Source of the DNA: Streptomyces sp. L-9-10
GTDB lineage: Bacteria > Actinomycetota > Actinomycetes > Streptomycetales > Streptomycetaceae
DNA: 64,000 nucleotides
Reading direction: 5' to 3'
Assembly: GCF_004151105.1 (NCBI RefSeq)
Contig: NZ_PHRF01000005.1
Span: forward strand, 266,026 to 330,025
In this document: in pieces, positions 24,223 through 32,198 of the stretch
How positions within the stretch are numbered: position 1 is the first letter of the stretch
How the letters are laid out: each line of letters opens with the position of its first letter
Position numbers and translations under genes: made by a program
Notes under the pieces: generated by a model
Seen by the model: the letters and a program-made list of their open reading frames with translations, nothing else
What the model was told of the DNA's origin: nothing
The model's database searches: none

Positions 24223-25098
24223 CTACTTGACTGCGCCGGCGGTGAGGCCCGACCGCCAGAAGCGCTGGAGCAGGGCGAAGGCGAGGATCAGCGGCAGGAC
24301 CGCGAGCAGCGATCCCATGATCACCACGGGGTAGTACTCCGGGGAGACGGAGGCGGAGCTGTTCCATGTGTAGAGACCGAGGCTCACCGGATAGAGGTCC
24401 TGGTCGGAGAGCATCACCATCGGCAGGAAGAAATTGTTCCAGATCGCGGTGAGCTGGAAGAGGAAGACCGTGACGAGGCCGGGGCCGAGCATCCGCAGGG
24501 CGACCCGTACATAGGTGGTCAGTTCACCGGCGCCGTCCACCCGTGCCGCTTCGAGGACCTCGTTGGGCACATATCCCTGACTGAAGATCCGGCCCAGATA
24601 CACGCCGAAGGGGTTGAAGAGCACCGGGATGAAGACCGACCAGAAGGTGTTCACCAGGCCCGTGCCCGACGCCATCAGATAGAGCGGCAGCGCGAGCACG
24701 GTCTGCGGCACCATCACGGCCGCGAGGACCAGACCGAACAGCTTCTCCTTGTGGCGGAACCGGTACTTGTCGAACGCGTAACCGCAGGCGATGGAGACCA
24801 GCGCGCCGAGCGCGGCGCCGACGACCGCGTACAGCAGGCTGTTGCCGTACCACCGGCTGTAGAGCCCGCCGTCCATCGCGAACAGGTCCTTGAGGTTGCG
24901 CAGGAAGGCGAAGTCGCTCAGCGACAGCAGATCGCTGCTGAACAGCGCGTCGCGGCTCTTGGAGGCGGCCAGAACCAGCCAGAGCACCGGCAGCAGCGTG
25001 TAGAGCACCGAGACGCCCACGACCAGGTTGACGACCGAGCGGCCGAGCAGCCGCGGGCGCAGCGAGGCGGCGGTGCGGGTGGTGCCGGTCGCGCTCAT
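24223..25098 (-). CDS. ABC sugar transporter permease, MalG type
   Basis: A 291-residue permease with six transmembrane helices. The EAA loop is EVLEAARVDGAGELTTYVRVALR and the C-terminus is RFWRSGLTAGAVK. The ATG overlaps the stop of the partner permease by 4 nt (25095-25098). It is the second permease of the importer at 21225-27552, which also lacks its own ATPase. Confidence 0.93.
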   Translation of the reverse strand: MSATGTTRTAASLRPRLLGRSVVNLVVGVSVLYTLLPVLWLVLAASKSRDALFSSDLLSLSDFAFLRNLKDLFAMDGGLYSRWYGNSLLYAVVGAALGALVSIACGYAFDKYRFRHKEKLFGLVLAAVMVPQTVLALPLYLMASGTGLVNTFWSVFIPVLFNPFGVYLGRIFSQGYVPNEVLEAARVDGAGELTTYVRVALRMLGPGLVTVFLFQLTAIWNNFFLPMVMLSDQDLYPVSLGLYTWNSSASVSPEYYPVVIMGSLLAVLPLILAFALLQRFWRSGLTAGAVK

Positions 25099-26144
25099 CG
25101 GGCGGCCTCCTCTTGGGCGTTGACACGGTTGGTCCAGCGGGTCACGCCGTAGGAGAGGGCGATCGTGCAGAGCAGCAGGACGACGGAGGCGGCGGCGGCC
25201 AGACCGTAGTTGTTACGGGTGAAGGCCGCGTCGTAGATGTACATGCTGGGCGAGAAGCGCGAGCTGATCATCGGGGTGGACTGGCTGAGCAGCATCGGCT
25301 CGGTGAAGAGCTGGAGAGCGAAGATCAGGGTGAACATCGCGACCATCACGATCGACGAGCGCACCAGCGGCGTCTTGACCTGGAGGGCGGTACGCACCGG
25401 CCCCGCTCCGTCGACGACCGACGCCTCGATGACCTCGCGCGGTACGGCCTGGAGCGCGGCGTAGAAGACGACCATGTTGTAGCCGAGGTTGCTCCACAGG
25501 GCGATGTTCACGATGGACGGCAGCACGGTGTGCACACCGAGGAAGTCGACGGTGATATCGGCCCTGCCGAGCAGTTCGATCACCGGACTGATACCGGGCG
25601 TGTACAGGTAGAGCCAGATGAGGGCGGCGATGATGCCGGGCACGGCGTGCGGCAGGAACAGTCCGAGCTGGGCCCAGGACCGCAGGCGCACCACCCCGGA
25701 GTCGAGCAGCAGCGCCAGCACCAGCGCGCCGATCACCAGCAGGGGGATGTAGACCACGCAGTACAGGACGACGGTGCCGAGTCCGCCGAGGAAGGTCGGA
25801 TCGGTGAGGACCGCGGTGTAGCTGCGCAGTCCGGCGAAGACCGTGCGCTCCGGGCCGAATCCCAGTCCAGGCTGGTCGTCGCTGAAGAAGCTCAGCCAGA
25901 CGGCTGTCGCGACGGGGATCAGGAAGACTGTCACCAGAAGGACGAAGAAGGGGGTCATCAGGACGCCGGCGGCGCCGAGTTCGCGGCGCCGGGCGGACTT
26001 CCGGCCGCCGCGTGCGGGCGCCGCGGTGGTACGGCCCGGTCCGCCGGTCGCGGCGAGGGCCGGTGCTGTCGCGGTGGTCGGTCCGCCGGCCGTCGCACGG
26101 GTGGTGAGGGAGCCGGCCAGGCGCTTGCTGACGGGGTTGCTCAT
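25095..26144 (-). CDS. ABC sugar transporter permease, MalF type
   Basis: A 349-residue permease. A 55-residue low-complexity Ala/Thr/Gly cytoplasmic tail precedes the first helix (AAGVLMTPFFVLLVTVFLIPVATAV). The EAA loop is EVIEASVVDGAGPVRTALQVKTP. It is separated from the binding protein by 43 nt and overlaps the MalG-type permease. Confidence 0.93.
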   Translation of the reverse strand: MSNPVSKRLAGSLTTRATAGGPTTATAPALAATGGPGRTTAAPARGGRKSARRRELGAAGVLMTPFFVLLVTVFLIPVATAVWLSFFSDDQPGLGFGPERTVFAGLRSYTAVLTDPTFLGGLGTVVLYCVVYIPLLVIGALVLALLLDSGVVRLRSWAQLGLFLPHAVPGIIAALIWLYLYTPGISPVIELLGRADITVDFLGVHTVLPSIVNIALWSNLGYNMVVFYAALQAVPREVIEASVVDGAGPVRTALQVKTPLVRSSIVMVAMFTLIFALQLFTEPMLLSQSTPMISSRFSPSMYIYDAAFTRNNYGLAAAASVVLLLCTIALSYGVTRWTNRVNAQEEAAR

Positions 26145-26187
26145 GGGGCGTCACCTGCCTTTCTGCTGCTGGAACGGGGGACGCGCG

Positions 26188-27552
26188 TCAGCTGCTGCGC
26201 TCGGTGGTGGCCAGACCCAGTGCCTTCAGATCGGGCATGGTGCCCTCCTGGGCCGCGCGCACCGCGTCGATCAGCGAGCCCTGGCCGCCACTCGCCCGTG
26301 CGAAACCGTCCTGCATGACCTTCATGGTGGCCGTCATCCGGGGGCCCCAGATCCAGCCGTCGCGGATCTTGCGCGCCTCTTCCTCGAAGAGGCGGTAGAT
26401 GTCCTGGCCGCTGTAGTAGGAGCGGTCGAACGCCTCGCGGCCGACGGCGACGAGGCCCGGCGCCGCCGGATACTGGCTGCTGGCGCCGCTGGCGAGCCGG
26501 GCGCGCAGCGCGTCGGGGTGCGAGATCTGCCACTCGATGAACTCCATGGCCGCCTCGGGGTGCCGGCTGTCCCTGGTGACCGCGAAGGTGGAGCCGCCAT
26601 GGGTGCCGACGCCGGGCCTGGCCGGGTCCCACTGAGGGAGCGGCGCGATGGCCCAGTCGCCCTTCTGCCCTGGCCGGGCCTTCATCTGCGCCCCGGCGTC
26701 CCAGGCGCCGCTGAGCCGGGCCAGGACCGTGCCGTTGCCGATCTGGGCGTCGCTCTGCCGGCTCTCCACCGGGTTCACGAAGACCAGGTCCTGGTCGATC
26801 AGCCGCTGCCAGTACGCCGCGACGCGGCGGGTCGGCGCGTCGGTGAGGGAGACGTTCCACGCGCCGCCCGCTGTGGTGAACCACTGGGCGCCCGCCTGCC
26901 AGGCGAACGAGGCGAGCTGCGGGGCGCCGTCGGTGGCGAAGAGCGCGAGACGCCGGTCGCGCGCCTTGCTCCGTACCGTCCGTGCCACGTCCTCGAACTC
27001 GTCCCAGGTGCGGGGTACTTCGAGTCCGTACTCACGGAAGAGGTCGGTGCGGTAGTGCATCACCATCGGCTCGATGTCGAGCGGCAGACTGAAGACGCGC
27101 TTGTCGAAGGTCGTCAGGCCGAGCGCCTGCGGCAGCAGTCTGGCGCGCAGGCCCGCACTGATCAGGTCTGTGACGTCACGGGCGACCCCGTCGATGGCGA
27201 AGCCGGGCACCTGGGGATATTCGATGGTGGCGATGTCCGGCGCGTTGCCCGCGCGGGCGGCGTTGCTGAGCTTCGCGTAACCGCCCTGGCCCCCGGAGGG
27301 CACCTGCTGGAAGTCGACCTGGATCCGGTCCTGACCGCGGTTGAACGCGTCCACCACTTCCTGGCTGCCGCGCAGGGCGGACCAGAAGGTGACGCGTGTG
27401 GCCCGCTTACTGCTCGTGGAGATGGTGTTCGTACTGCTCGTGCTGCGCGATCCCGAGTCCGCGCCGCCCCCGGTGCAGGCGCTGAGCGCACCTGACAGGG
27501 GCAGCGCGGCGATCGTGGCAAGCACGGATCGACGGCTCTGTCGACCAGGCAT
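26188..27552 (-). CDS. extracellular solute-binding lipoprotein (family 1 sugar-binding)
   Basis: A 454-residue protein. The N-terminus MPGRQSRRSVLATIAALPLSGALSAC is a twin-arginine signal with lipobox LSAC. A Ser/Thr linker precedes the mature domain, which starts RVTFWSALRGSQEVVDAFN, a typical family-1 opening. It heads the operon SBP-permease-permease-dehydrogenase-DUF2264 and is preceded by a DeoR/LacI regulator on the same strand. Its ligand is unknown. Confidence 0.92.
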   Translation of the reverse strand: MPGRQSRRSVLATIAALPLSGALSACTGGGADSGSRSTSSTNTISTSSKRATRVTFWSALRGSQEVVDAFNRGQDRIQVDFQQVPSGGQGGYAKLSNAARAGNAPDIATIEYPQVPGFAIDGVARDVTDLISAGLRARLLPQALGLTTFDKRVFSLPLDIEPMVMHYRTDLFREYGLEVPRTWDEFEDVARTVRSKARDRRLALFATDGAPQLASFAWQAGAQWFTTAGGAWNVSLTDAPTRRVAAYWQRLIDQDLVFVNPVESRQSDAQIGNGTVLARLSGAWDAGAQMKARPGQKGDWAIAPLPQWDPARPGVGTHGGSTFAVTRDSRHPEAAMEFIEWQISHPDALRARLASGASSQYPAAPGLVAVGREAFDRSYYSGQDIYRLFEEEARKIRDGWIWGPRMTATMKVMQDGFARASGGQGSLIDAVRAAQEGTMPDLKALGLATTERSS

Positions 27553-27653
27553 GGGCGCCTCCCGCGGCTTCGGTATGAGACACGGGGAATCCTGATCGGC
27601 TGATCGGAAAGGGTCAATAGATCGCTCAGAAGAAAATGAAAGCGGTCAAACGC
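27553..27653 (-). promoter_or_regulatory. putative promoter/operator region of the second sugar operon
   Basis: A 101-nt gap, AT-rich for this genome, between the regulator stop and the binding-protein start. It contains AGCG-N6-CGCT (27641-27654) and an upstream CGCTC half-site (27623-27627), so several CGCT half-sites are present. There is also TTCGGTATGAG at 27567-27577, similar to the direct repeats upstream of the regulator at 28862. Binding by the DeoR/LacI protein is plausible but the motif is not exact. Confidence 0.35.
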
Positions 27654-28826
27654 TCAGTTTTCTGCGGGGGTTGGAACGGAGGCGGGAAGGGACGCCGCCG
27701 GCTGTGTCGATCCGCGCACCTTCAGCGTGGGCAACAGCTCGATCCTGCGTACCGGACCGGCGGCGCCGAGCGGCTGGGCCAGCCGGTACAGCAGCAGTTC
27801 GGCGGCGGCCCGCCCCACCTCCGCCTTGGGCGGGGACACCGCCGTCAGGGGGGTGCCGCCCAGCGCGGCCACCACATCGTCGTACGCCACGACCGAGCAG
27901 TCGCGCGGCACCCGGATCCCCTGGTCCGCGAGCCGCTGCACCAGCATCAGCGCGTCCACGTCGCCGTGCAGCACGGCGGCCGTGGCCCGGCGCCCGGCCA
28001 GCAGCGCGGCGAGGTCCAGGGGGGTGCGGTCACGCGGAGCGTCACCGAGCCGGGTTCCGTCGTCATCCGCCGGACCCGGCACCGCGTCCGGCGAGCTGAG
28101 GACCACCGACCAGTCCTCCACCTCGGGCCGGGCGGCGGCGATCTCGGCGAAGGCGCGGCGTACGCTGCGCGCCGTCGGACTGTCGTCGCGGGCGGCCAGC
28201 ACGATCCGGCGGTGGCCCAGCGCGACCAGATGATCGACCGCGAGATACGTCCCGTACCAGTGATCGGAACACACCGAGTCCAGGGCGTGCAGCGCACTGC
28301 CCGGCCGGGGCCGCCGCTCCATCAGCACGACCGGCACCGCCACCTCGGACAGCCAGCCGTAATCCGCCGCCTCCGAGGCGGCGCCGCGCCACCTCGGGGC
28401 GATCAGCAGCCCCCGCGCGCCGGCCGCCAGCGCCGCTTCGACCAGGGGACGTTCCGCGCCGGGCGCCTGTGGCGCGATGTGCAGGGCGATACGCAGCCCG
28501 GCCTCCTCCAGCACCGGCCGGGCGCCGTACGCCGCCTCGTACAGATACGAATGCCGCTCCGGCACCACCAGCGCGACCGGACCGCCGTCCCGCCCCGGCT
28601 CCTCGGCCCGCGCCGCCGGGACCGTGACCTCCTCGACCGTCCCCACCGGGCGGGCCACGCCGTGCCCGCGCCGCAGCCGCCCGGCGCGGGCCAGCTCCTC
28701 GACGTCCCGCCGGACCGTGACCACCGAGACATCCAGTTCAGCGGCGAGCACACTCACCTTGACGGCGCCCCGCGACCGCACCACCGCCAGGATCCGCTGA
28801 CGCCTGAGCTCGACCGGCTCCCGCAT
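27654..28826 (-). CDS. chimeric regulator: DeoR-type HTH with LacI-type effector domain
   Basis: A 390-residue protein. Residues about 6-60 (RRQRILAVVRSRGAVKVSVLAAELDVSVVTVRRDVEELARAG) are a DeoR winged helix. From about 80 the protein is a LacI/GalR periplasmic-binding-type effector domain (VALVVPERHSYLYEAAYGARPVLEEAG ... HRRIVLAARDDSPTARSVRRAF ... VPRDCSVVAYDD). It lacks the sugar-phosphate-sensing domain of ordinary DeoR proteins, so it should sense an unphosphorylated sugar. It lies just upstream of, and is co-oriented with, the transporter operon and is its likely regulator. Confidence 0.9.
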   Translation of the reverse strand: MREPVELRRQRILAVVRSRGAVKVSVLAAELDVSVVTVRRDVEELARAGRLRRGHGVARPVGTVEEVTVPAARAEEPGRDGGPVALVVPERHSYLYEAAYGARPVLEEAGLRIALHIAPQAPGAERPLVEAALAAGARGLLIAPRWRGAASEAADYGWLSEVAVPVVLMERRPRPGSALHALDSVCSDHWYGTYLAVDHLVALGHRRIVLAARDDSPTARSVRRAFAEIAAARPEVEDWSVVLSSPDAVPGPADDDGTRLGDAPRDRTPLDLAALLAGRRATAAVLHGDVDALMLVQRLADQGIRVPRDCSVVAYDDVVAALGGTPLTAVSPPKAEVGRAAAELLLYRLAQPLGAAGPVRRIELLPTLKVRGSTQPAASLPASVPTPAEN

Positions 28827-28861
28827 ACTGTTGGCCCCCTTGCCGCTGCCACCGCGCTCTG

Positions 28862-28883
28862 TTCGTTTGAATGTTTCGTATGA
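28862..28883. promoter_or_regulatory. direct repeat TTCGTTTGA / TTCGTATGA upstream of the DeoR/LacI gene
   Basis: Near-identical 9-mers at 28862-28870 and 28875-28883 (13-bp period), 36-57 nt before the regulator start on the minus strand. DeoR-type proteins often use direct repeats, and a related TTCGGTATGAG lies upstream of the transporter operon. Autoregulation is possible. Confidence 0.35.
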
Positions 28884-28964
28884 GCGCTTGGAGCGGCAGC
28901 ATAGCGACCGCCGCGCCGTGCGTGCGGCGGTCCGCTGGGCAGGGGGGCGCCCCGAAGGGGCAGG

Positions 28965-29486
28965 TCAGTCCTGGCCCTCCAGCTGGTCGGCGAAGGCGCG
29001 CAAGGCGTCGGCCAGCCCCTTCTTCGTGGGCAGTTGGTCGACTTTGCTGTCGAGTTCGTCGATGCGCCTGGTCAGTTCCTCCAGGCTCGCGGGGGCGCTG
29101 GCGGAGGGGCTGGGGGCGCCCGTCGGGTCATCTGTCGGATCGGTGCCTCCCGTGCCTCCCGTGCCGCCGCTGACGCCGCCGTCATCCGTGGGAGCCGAGG
29201 AAGGCTCGGGGGTGGCCTCGTCCGGGGGTACGGCCGTCGGTTCGGTGCCCCCGGAGCCGCTGACGCCGCCGCTGTCCACGCCGCCGCTGTCCACGCCGCC
29301 GCTGTCCGTCCCGCCACCGTCCGTCCCGCCGGTCACGTCCTGCGAGGGCCTCGTGTCCCGGCTGACGGCGCCACTGTCCGGGGCCGCGGCGGCGATCGCT
29401 CCGCCAACGCCGAGGATCACCGCGGCCGCGGCCCCCGCGACCGCGAGCGCCATTCTTTTTGTACGCGTATTCGATTTATCTGCCAT
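28965..29486 (-). CDS. secreted or membrane-anchored Gly/Ser/Thr-rich protein with C-terminal coiled coil
   Basis: A 173-residue protein of unknown function. A basic N-terminus (MADKSNTRTKRMALAVAGAAA) leads into a hydrophobic segment (about 12-33) that is either a signal peptide or an anchor. Residues about 50-125 are low complexity, with repeats such as DSGGVDSGGVDSGG and GGTGGTGGTDPTDDPT. The last 40 residues (LEELTRRIDELDSKVDQLPTKKGLADAL) form an amphipathic coiled coil. The ribosome site is weak. No family is recognised; it looks like a cell-wall or surface-exposed oligomerising protein. Confidence 0.7.
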   Translation of the reverse strand: MADKSNTRTKRMALAVAGAAAAVILGVGGAIAAAAPDSGAVSRDTRPSQDVTGGTDGGGTDSGGVDSGGVDSGGVSGSGGTEPTAVPPDEATPEPSSAPTDDGGVSGGTGGTGGTDPTDDPTGAPSPSASAPASLEELTRRIDELDSKVDQLPTKKGLADALRAFADQLEGQD

Positions 29487-29596
29487 GTGCCGGACATTAG
29501 CCACGGTTTCCACCGGACGGGGGCCTTCCGGGGGACTCCCCACAAGCGAAGTCGGCGACTCCGTGAACAGGTGGAAAGAACCCCGGGGGCGGGTCG

Positions 29597-30502
29597 TCAG
29601 AGTCCCGGGCCGCTGCCCGCTCCCTCGTCGGCGTTCCCGAGCGGCGACGCGGCGGGACTCGGGGCCGGAGGAGGCGTTCCTGGCTGCCAGCCCGGCCGTT
29701 TCACCAAGTGCCCGAGCCGGTCCCGCCAGTTGTCCGCCCGTGCGAGATCGCGTCCGAGGGCCGCGTACTCGTGAGTGGCGACCTTGAGGGGGTTGTAGGT
29801 GTCGATGTTCTTGGTGAGCCCGTAGACGGGACGCTCCGCCTCCTCGGCGTAGGTGCCGAACATCCGGTCCCAGATCATCAGAATCCCGCCGAAGTTGCGG
29901 TCCAGGTAGTCGCCTTGGGAGGCGTGGTGCACCCGGTGGTTGGCGGGCGTGTTGAACACCTTCTCGACCGGCCTCGGAAGTCTGCCGATCCGGTCGGTGT
30001 GCAGCCAGAACTGCGAGATCATGTTGATTCCGCTGCAGAGGAGGACCGCCCACGGAGGTACTCCGGCCAGAACGAGCGGGATGAAGAAGAGCTGTGAGGT
30101 CAGCCCGGTCCACGGCTGGCGCACGGCCGTGGAGAAGTTGTACTTGAGGCTCGAATGGTGGACCACGTGAGCGGCCCACAGGAGCCGGACGAGATGGTGC
30201 TCGCGGTGCATCCAGTAGTAACAGAAGTCCTGTGCGAGCAGGATGAGCGGGAAGGTCACCCAGGTGACCTCGACGCGCAGCGGTGTGAGTTCGTGGAGCA
30301 GGACGAATCCCGCCAGCGCGATCGCCTTGTACAGCACGTCGACCATCGCGGCGCCTGATCCGACGGTGAGGCTGGCCGCCGTGTCCCGGACGCTGTAGCC
30401 GCTGGCGCTCTCGTCCGGATGCAGGCGGTAGTAGATCATTTCGATGATGATCAGCAGGACGAAGGCCGGAGCCGACCAGATCAGCACATGCTCGTAGTTC
30501 AA
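29597..30502 (-). CDS. membrane di-iron hydroxylase of the sterol desaturase / alkylglycerol monooxygenase-like family
   Basis: A 301-residue integral membrane protein of the fatty-acid hydroxylase superfamily. The eight-histidine clusters are visible: MHREHH, HVVHHSSLKYNFSTAVRQ and NHRVHH, plus Q/W motifs around DFCYYWMH. The string HHSS-x2-YN-x-STA-x-RQ is characteristic of the subgroup that includes eukaryotic alkylglycerol monooxygenase. That enzyme cleaves ether lipids, which is of interest because an alkyl-DHAP-synthase-like gene lies 1.7 kb away. The C-terminus is a Pro-rich tail. It diverges from a TetR gene with two operator-like palindromes between. Substrate is inference; a sterol or fatty acyl substrate is equally possible. 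Confidence 0.85.
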   Translation of the reverse strand: MNYEHVLIWSAPAFVLLIIIEMIYYRLHPDESASGYSVRDTAASLTVGSGAAMVDVLYKAIALAGFVLLHELTPLRVEVTWVTFPLILLAQDFCYYWMHREHHLVRLLWAAHVVHHSSLKYNFSTAVRQPWTGLTSQLFFIPLVLAGVPPWAVLLCSGINMISQFWLHTDRIGRLPRPVEKVFNTPANHRVHHASQGDYLDRNFGGILMIWDRMFGTYAEEAERPVYGLTKNIDTYNPLKVATHEYAALGRDLARADNWRDRLGHLVKRPGWQPGTPPPAPSPAASPLGNADEGAGSGPGL

Positions 30503-30514
30503 CGCATCCTCCTA

Positions 30515-30533
30515 TCGGAGCGATTCCCTCCGA
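30515..30533. promoter_or_regulatory. TetR-type operator, copy 1
   Basis: TCGGAGCGATTCCCTCCGA, an imperfect palindrome, 13 nt upstream of the minus-strand hydroxylase start. It shares both arms with the better copy at 30543. Confidence 0.65.
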
Positions 30534-30542
30534 CTTGGAGTA

Positions 30543-30561
30543 TCGGAGCGGATCGCTCCGA
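30543..30561. promoter_or_regulatory. TetR-type operator, copy 2
   Basis: TCGGAGCGGATCGCTCCGA, a near-perfect 19-bp palindrome, 28 bp from copy 1 and 21 nt before the TetR start. The pair sits between the divergent hydroxylase and TetR genes and should let the TetR protein repress both. Confidence 0.75.
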
Positions 30562-30581
30562 CAGGCAATAGGCTGGACGCC

Positions 30582-31232
30582 GTGAATACGCCACCGCCCC
30601 TCGGGCGCCGTGCCGGAGGCCGTCATGGCAGGCAGTCCGAGGCCCAGCGCAACGATCTCCTGGTGCTGTCGGCCGCCCGCGCGGTCTTCGCGGAACAGGG
30701 GCCCGACGCTCCCGTCTCGGCCGTGGCCGAGCGCGCCGGGGTCGGGGTTGGCACCCTCTACCGCCGTTACGGCAGCAAGGTTCAGCTCGTCCAGCGCCTG
30801 TGCGCCGTCGCGATCGCGCTGACCATCGACGCGCTCCGGGAAGCGACGGCGGACGAGAGCGGTGGCTGGGACAGCCTGGCCCGCTACGTCGGCCGCGCGG
30901 TCGACGAACGCGCGGGTGCCTTCGCCTCGTTGGCCGGCACCTTTCCCGTGACCCCGGAGGTGGCGAGCCACAACGAGGAGGCCAGGGAACTGCTGGAACG
31001 GCTCATGAGGAAGGGATACGACGACGGATCGGTGCGCGAGGACGTCACGGCGCTCGACATCACGCACACCATCGAGCTGTTCAGCCGCTACCCCCGGCGC
31101 ACCGACGAGGACCGCCTCGCCCAGCGACGGATGCTGGCCATCGCCCTGGACGGGCTGCGGCCCGGGAGCCCCGAACTCCCCGGGCCGCGGCCGGAATGGG
31201 ACGACTATCACCGAACGTGGGACCACGGCTGA
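30582..31232 (+). CDS. TetR-family transcriptional regulator
   Basis: A 216-residue regulator. The HTH covers about 28-75 (VLSAARAVFAEQGPDAPVSAVAERAGVGVGTLYRRYGSKVQLVQRL) and the variable C-terminal ligand domain follows. The GTG start has no strong Shine-Dalgarno. Two copies of the TCGGAGCG...CTCCGA palindrome lie just upstream. I infer repression of itself and of the divergent membrane hydroxylase in response to a lipophilic ligand. Confidence 0.9.
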   Translation: MNTPPPLGRRAGGRHGRQSEAQRNDLLVLSAARAVFAEQGPDAPVSAVAERAGVGVGTLYRRYGSKVQLVQRLCAVAIALTIDALREATADESGGWDSLARYVGRAVDERAGAFASLAGTFPVTPEVASHNEEARELLERLMRKGYDDGSVREDVTALDITHTIELFSRYPRRTDEDRLAQRRMLAIALDGLRPGSPELPGPRPEWDDYHRTWDHG

Positions 31233-31314
31233 CGGACGACCGGTCCCGGCAGAAGCGGCCGGGGAGAGGCCGGACCGGGACGGGCCGGAACGGGTCGGGA
31301 CAGGCCGGCCCGGG
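31233..31314. repeat. GC-rich CGGG-type degenerate repeats between TetR and lipid kinase
   Basis: Imperfect units of the form CCGGRACGGG repeat through 31258-31316 in the gap between two convergent genes. They can fold into G/C hairpins and may act as a terminator, but no single perfect stem stands out. Confidence 0.35.
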
Positions 31315-32196
31315 TCAGGACAGCAGGTTCAGGGCTCCGGGCAGCACGCGCGCCGTGACCGGCAGTCCGGCCTCGACCTCGCCGTCCGCGCCGTAGGGGA
31401 GGTCCCGGTCGCACTCGATCCGCACCTCGCGCCCGCGCAGGGTCTCGACCTGCCGCCGGTGCACGTGTGCGCCGCTTCCGAGTTCGTTCATCACGGCGAA
31501 GAACAGCAGGCGGGACGCCTGGTGGATGATGACGACATCGAGCACGCCGTCGTTCACGGCCGCCGCGGGGGCGATGCGTCGGCCGAAGCCGTAGTAACCG
31601 GAGTTGGCCACGACGACGGTGAATCCCCTGCGGTGATGGACGGTGCCGTCGACGGTGACGCGGTAACCGGCCGGGCGCCAGCCCATCACGGCGCGCAGCC
31701 CTCCCGCGTAGTAGGAGGCGGCGCCGCGCAGCAGCCGGCTCCGGTTGGCATGGCGGTTGGCCAGCGCGTCGACGCCCGCGTAGACGCTGCCGAGTACGGG
31801 CAGGCGGTCGTGAACGGCCGACTCGACCTCGATGACGTCCGTCGCCTTCGGTTCGCCGCGCAGGAGCAGTTCCGCGAGCCGGGCCGGTTCGGTGGGCAGT
31901 CCGACCGCGCGGGCGAAGTCGTTGCCCCGGCCGGCGGGCACGATGCCGCCGACCGCGCCGGTCCCCGCGAGAGCGCCGACGACGCGGCCCGTCAGCCCGT
32001 CACCGCCGACGCCCAGCACGATCCGGCCCTGTCCGGCGGCCCCCAGGGCCAGTTCGCGCGCGTGACCGAGACTGCGGCTGTACTCGACTTCCAGCTCGGC
32101 GCCGGCCGCACGCAGCAGTCCGGCGAGGGGGATGAGAGCCGCCGCCGATCTCGCACCTCCCGCGCTCGGGTTGACGACGGCCGTGAACTGTCGCAT
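31315..32196 (-). CDS. diacylglycerol/lipid kinase (DagK family)
   Basis: A 293-residue soluble lipid kinase. Family motifs are VVNPSAGGARS at residues 7-17, GGDGL in IVLGVGGDGLTGRVVGAL, and PAGRGNDFARAVGLP. The C-terminal half has YGADGEVE (usual D-G-E motif). It phosphorylates diacylglycerol or a related lipid alcohol with ATP. The start is 2 nt downstream of the stop of the flavoenzyme gene, so the two are translated together. The pairing suggests it acts on a glycerolipid made by its neighbour. Confidence 0.9.
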   Translation of the reverse strand: MRQFTAVVNPSAGGARSAAALIPLAGLLRAAGAELEVEYSRSLGHARELALGAAGQGRIVLGVGGDGLTGRVVGALAGTGAVGGIVPAGRGNDFARAVGLPTEPARLAELLLRGEPKATDVIEVESAVHDRLPVLGSVYAGVDALANRHANRSRLLRGAASYYAGGLRAVMGWRPAGYRVTVDGTVHHRRGFTVVVANSGYYGFGRRIAPAAAVNDGVLDVVIIHQASRLLFFAVMNELGSGAHVHRRQVETLRGREVRIECDRDLPYGADGEVEAGLPVTARVLPGALNLLS

Positions 32197-32198
32197 GG

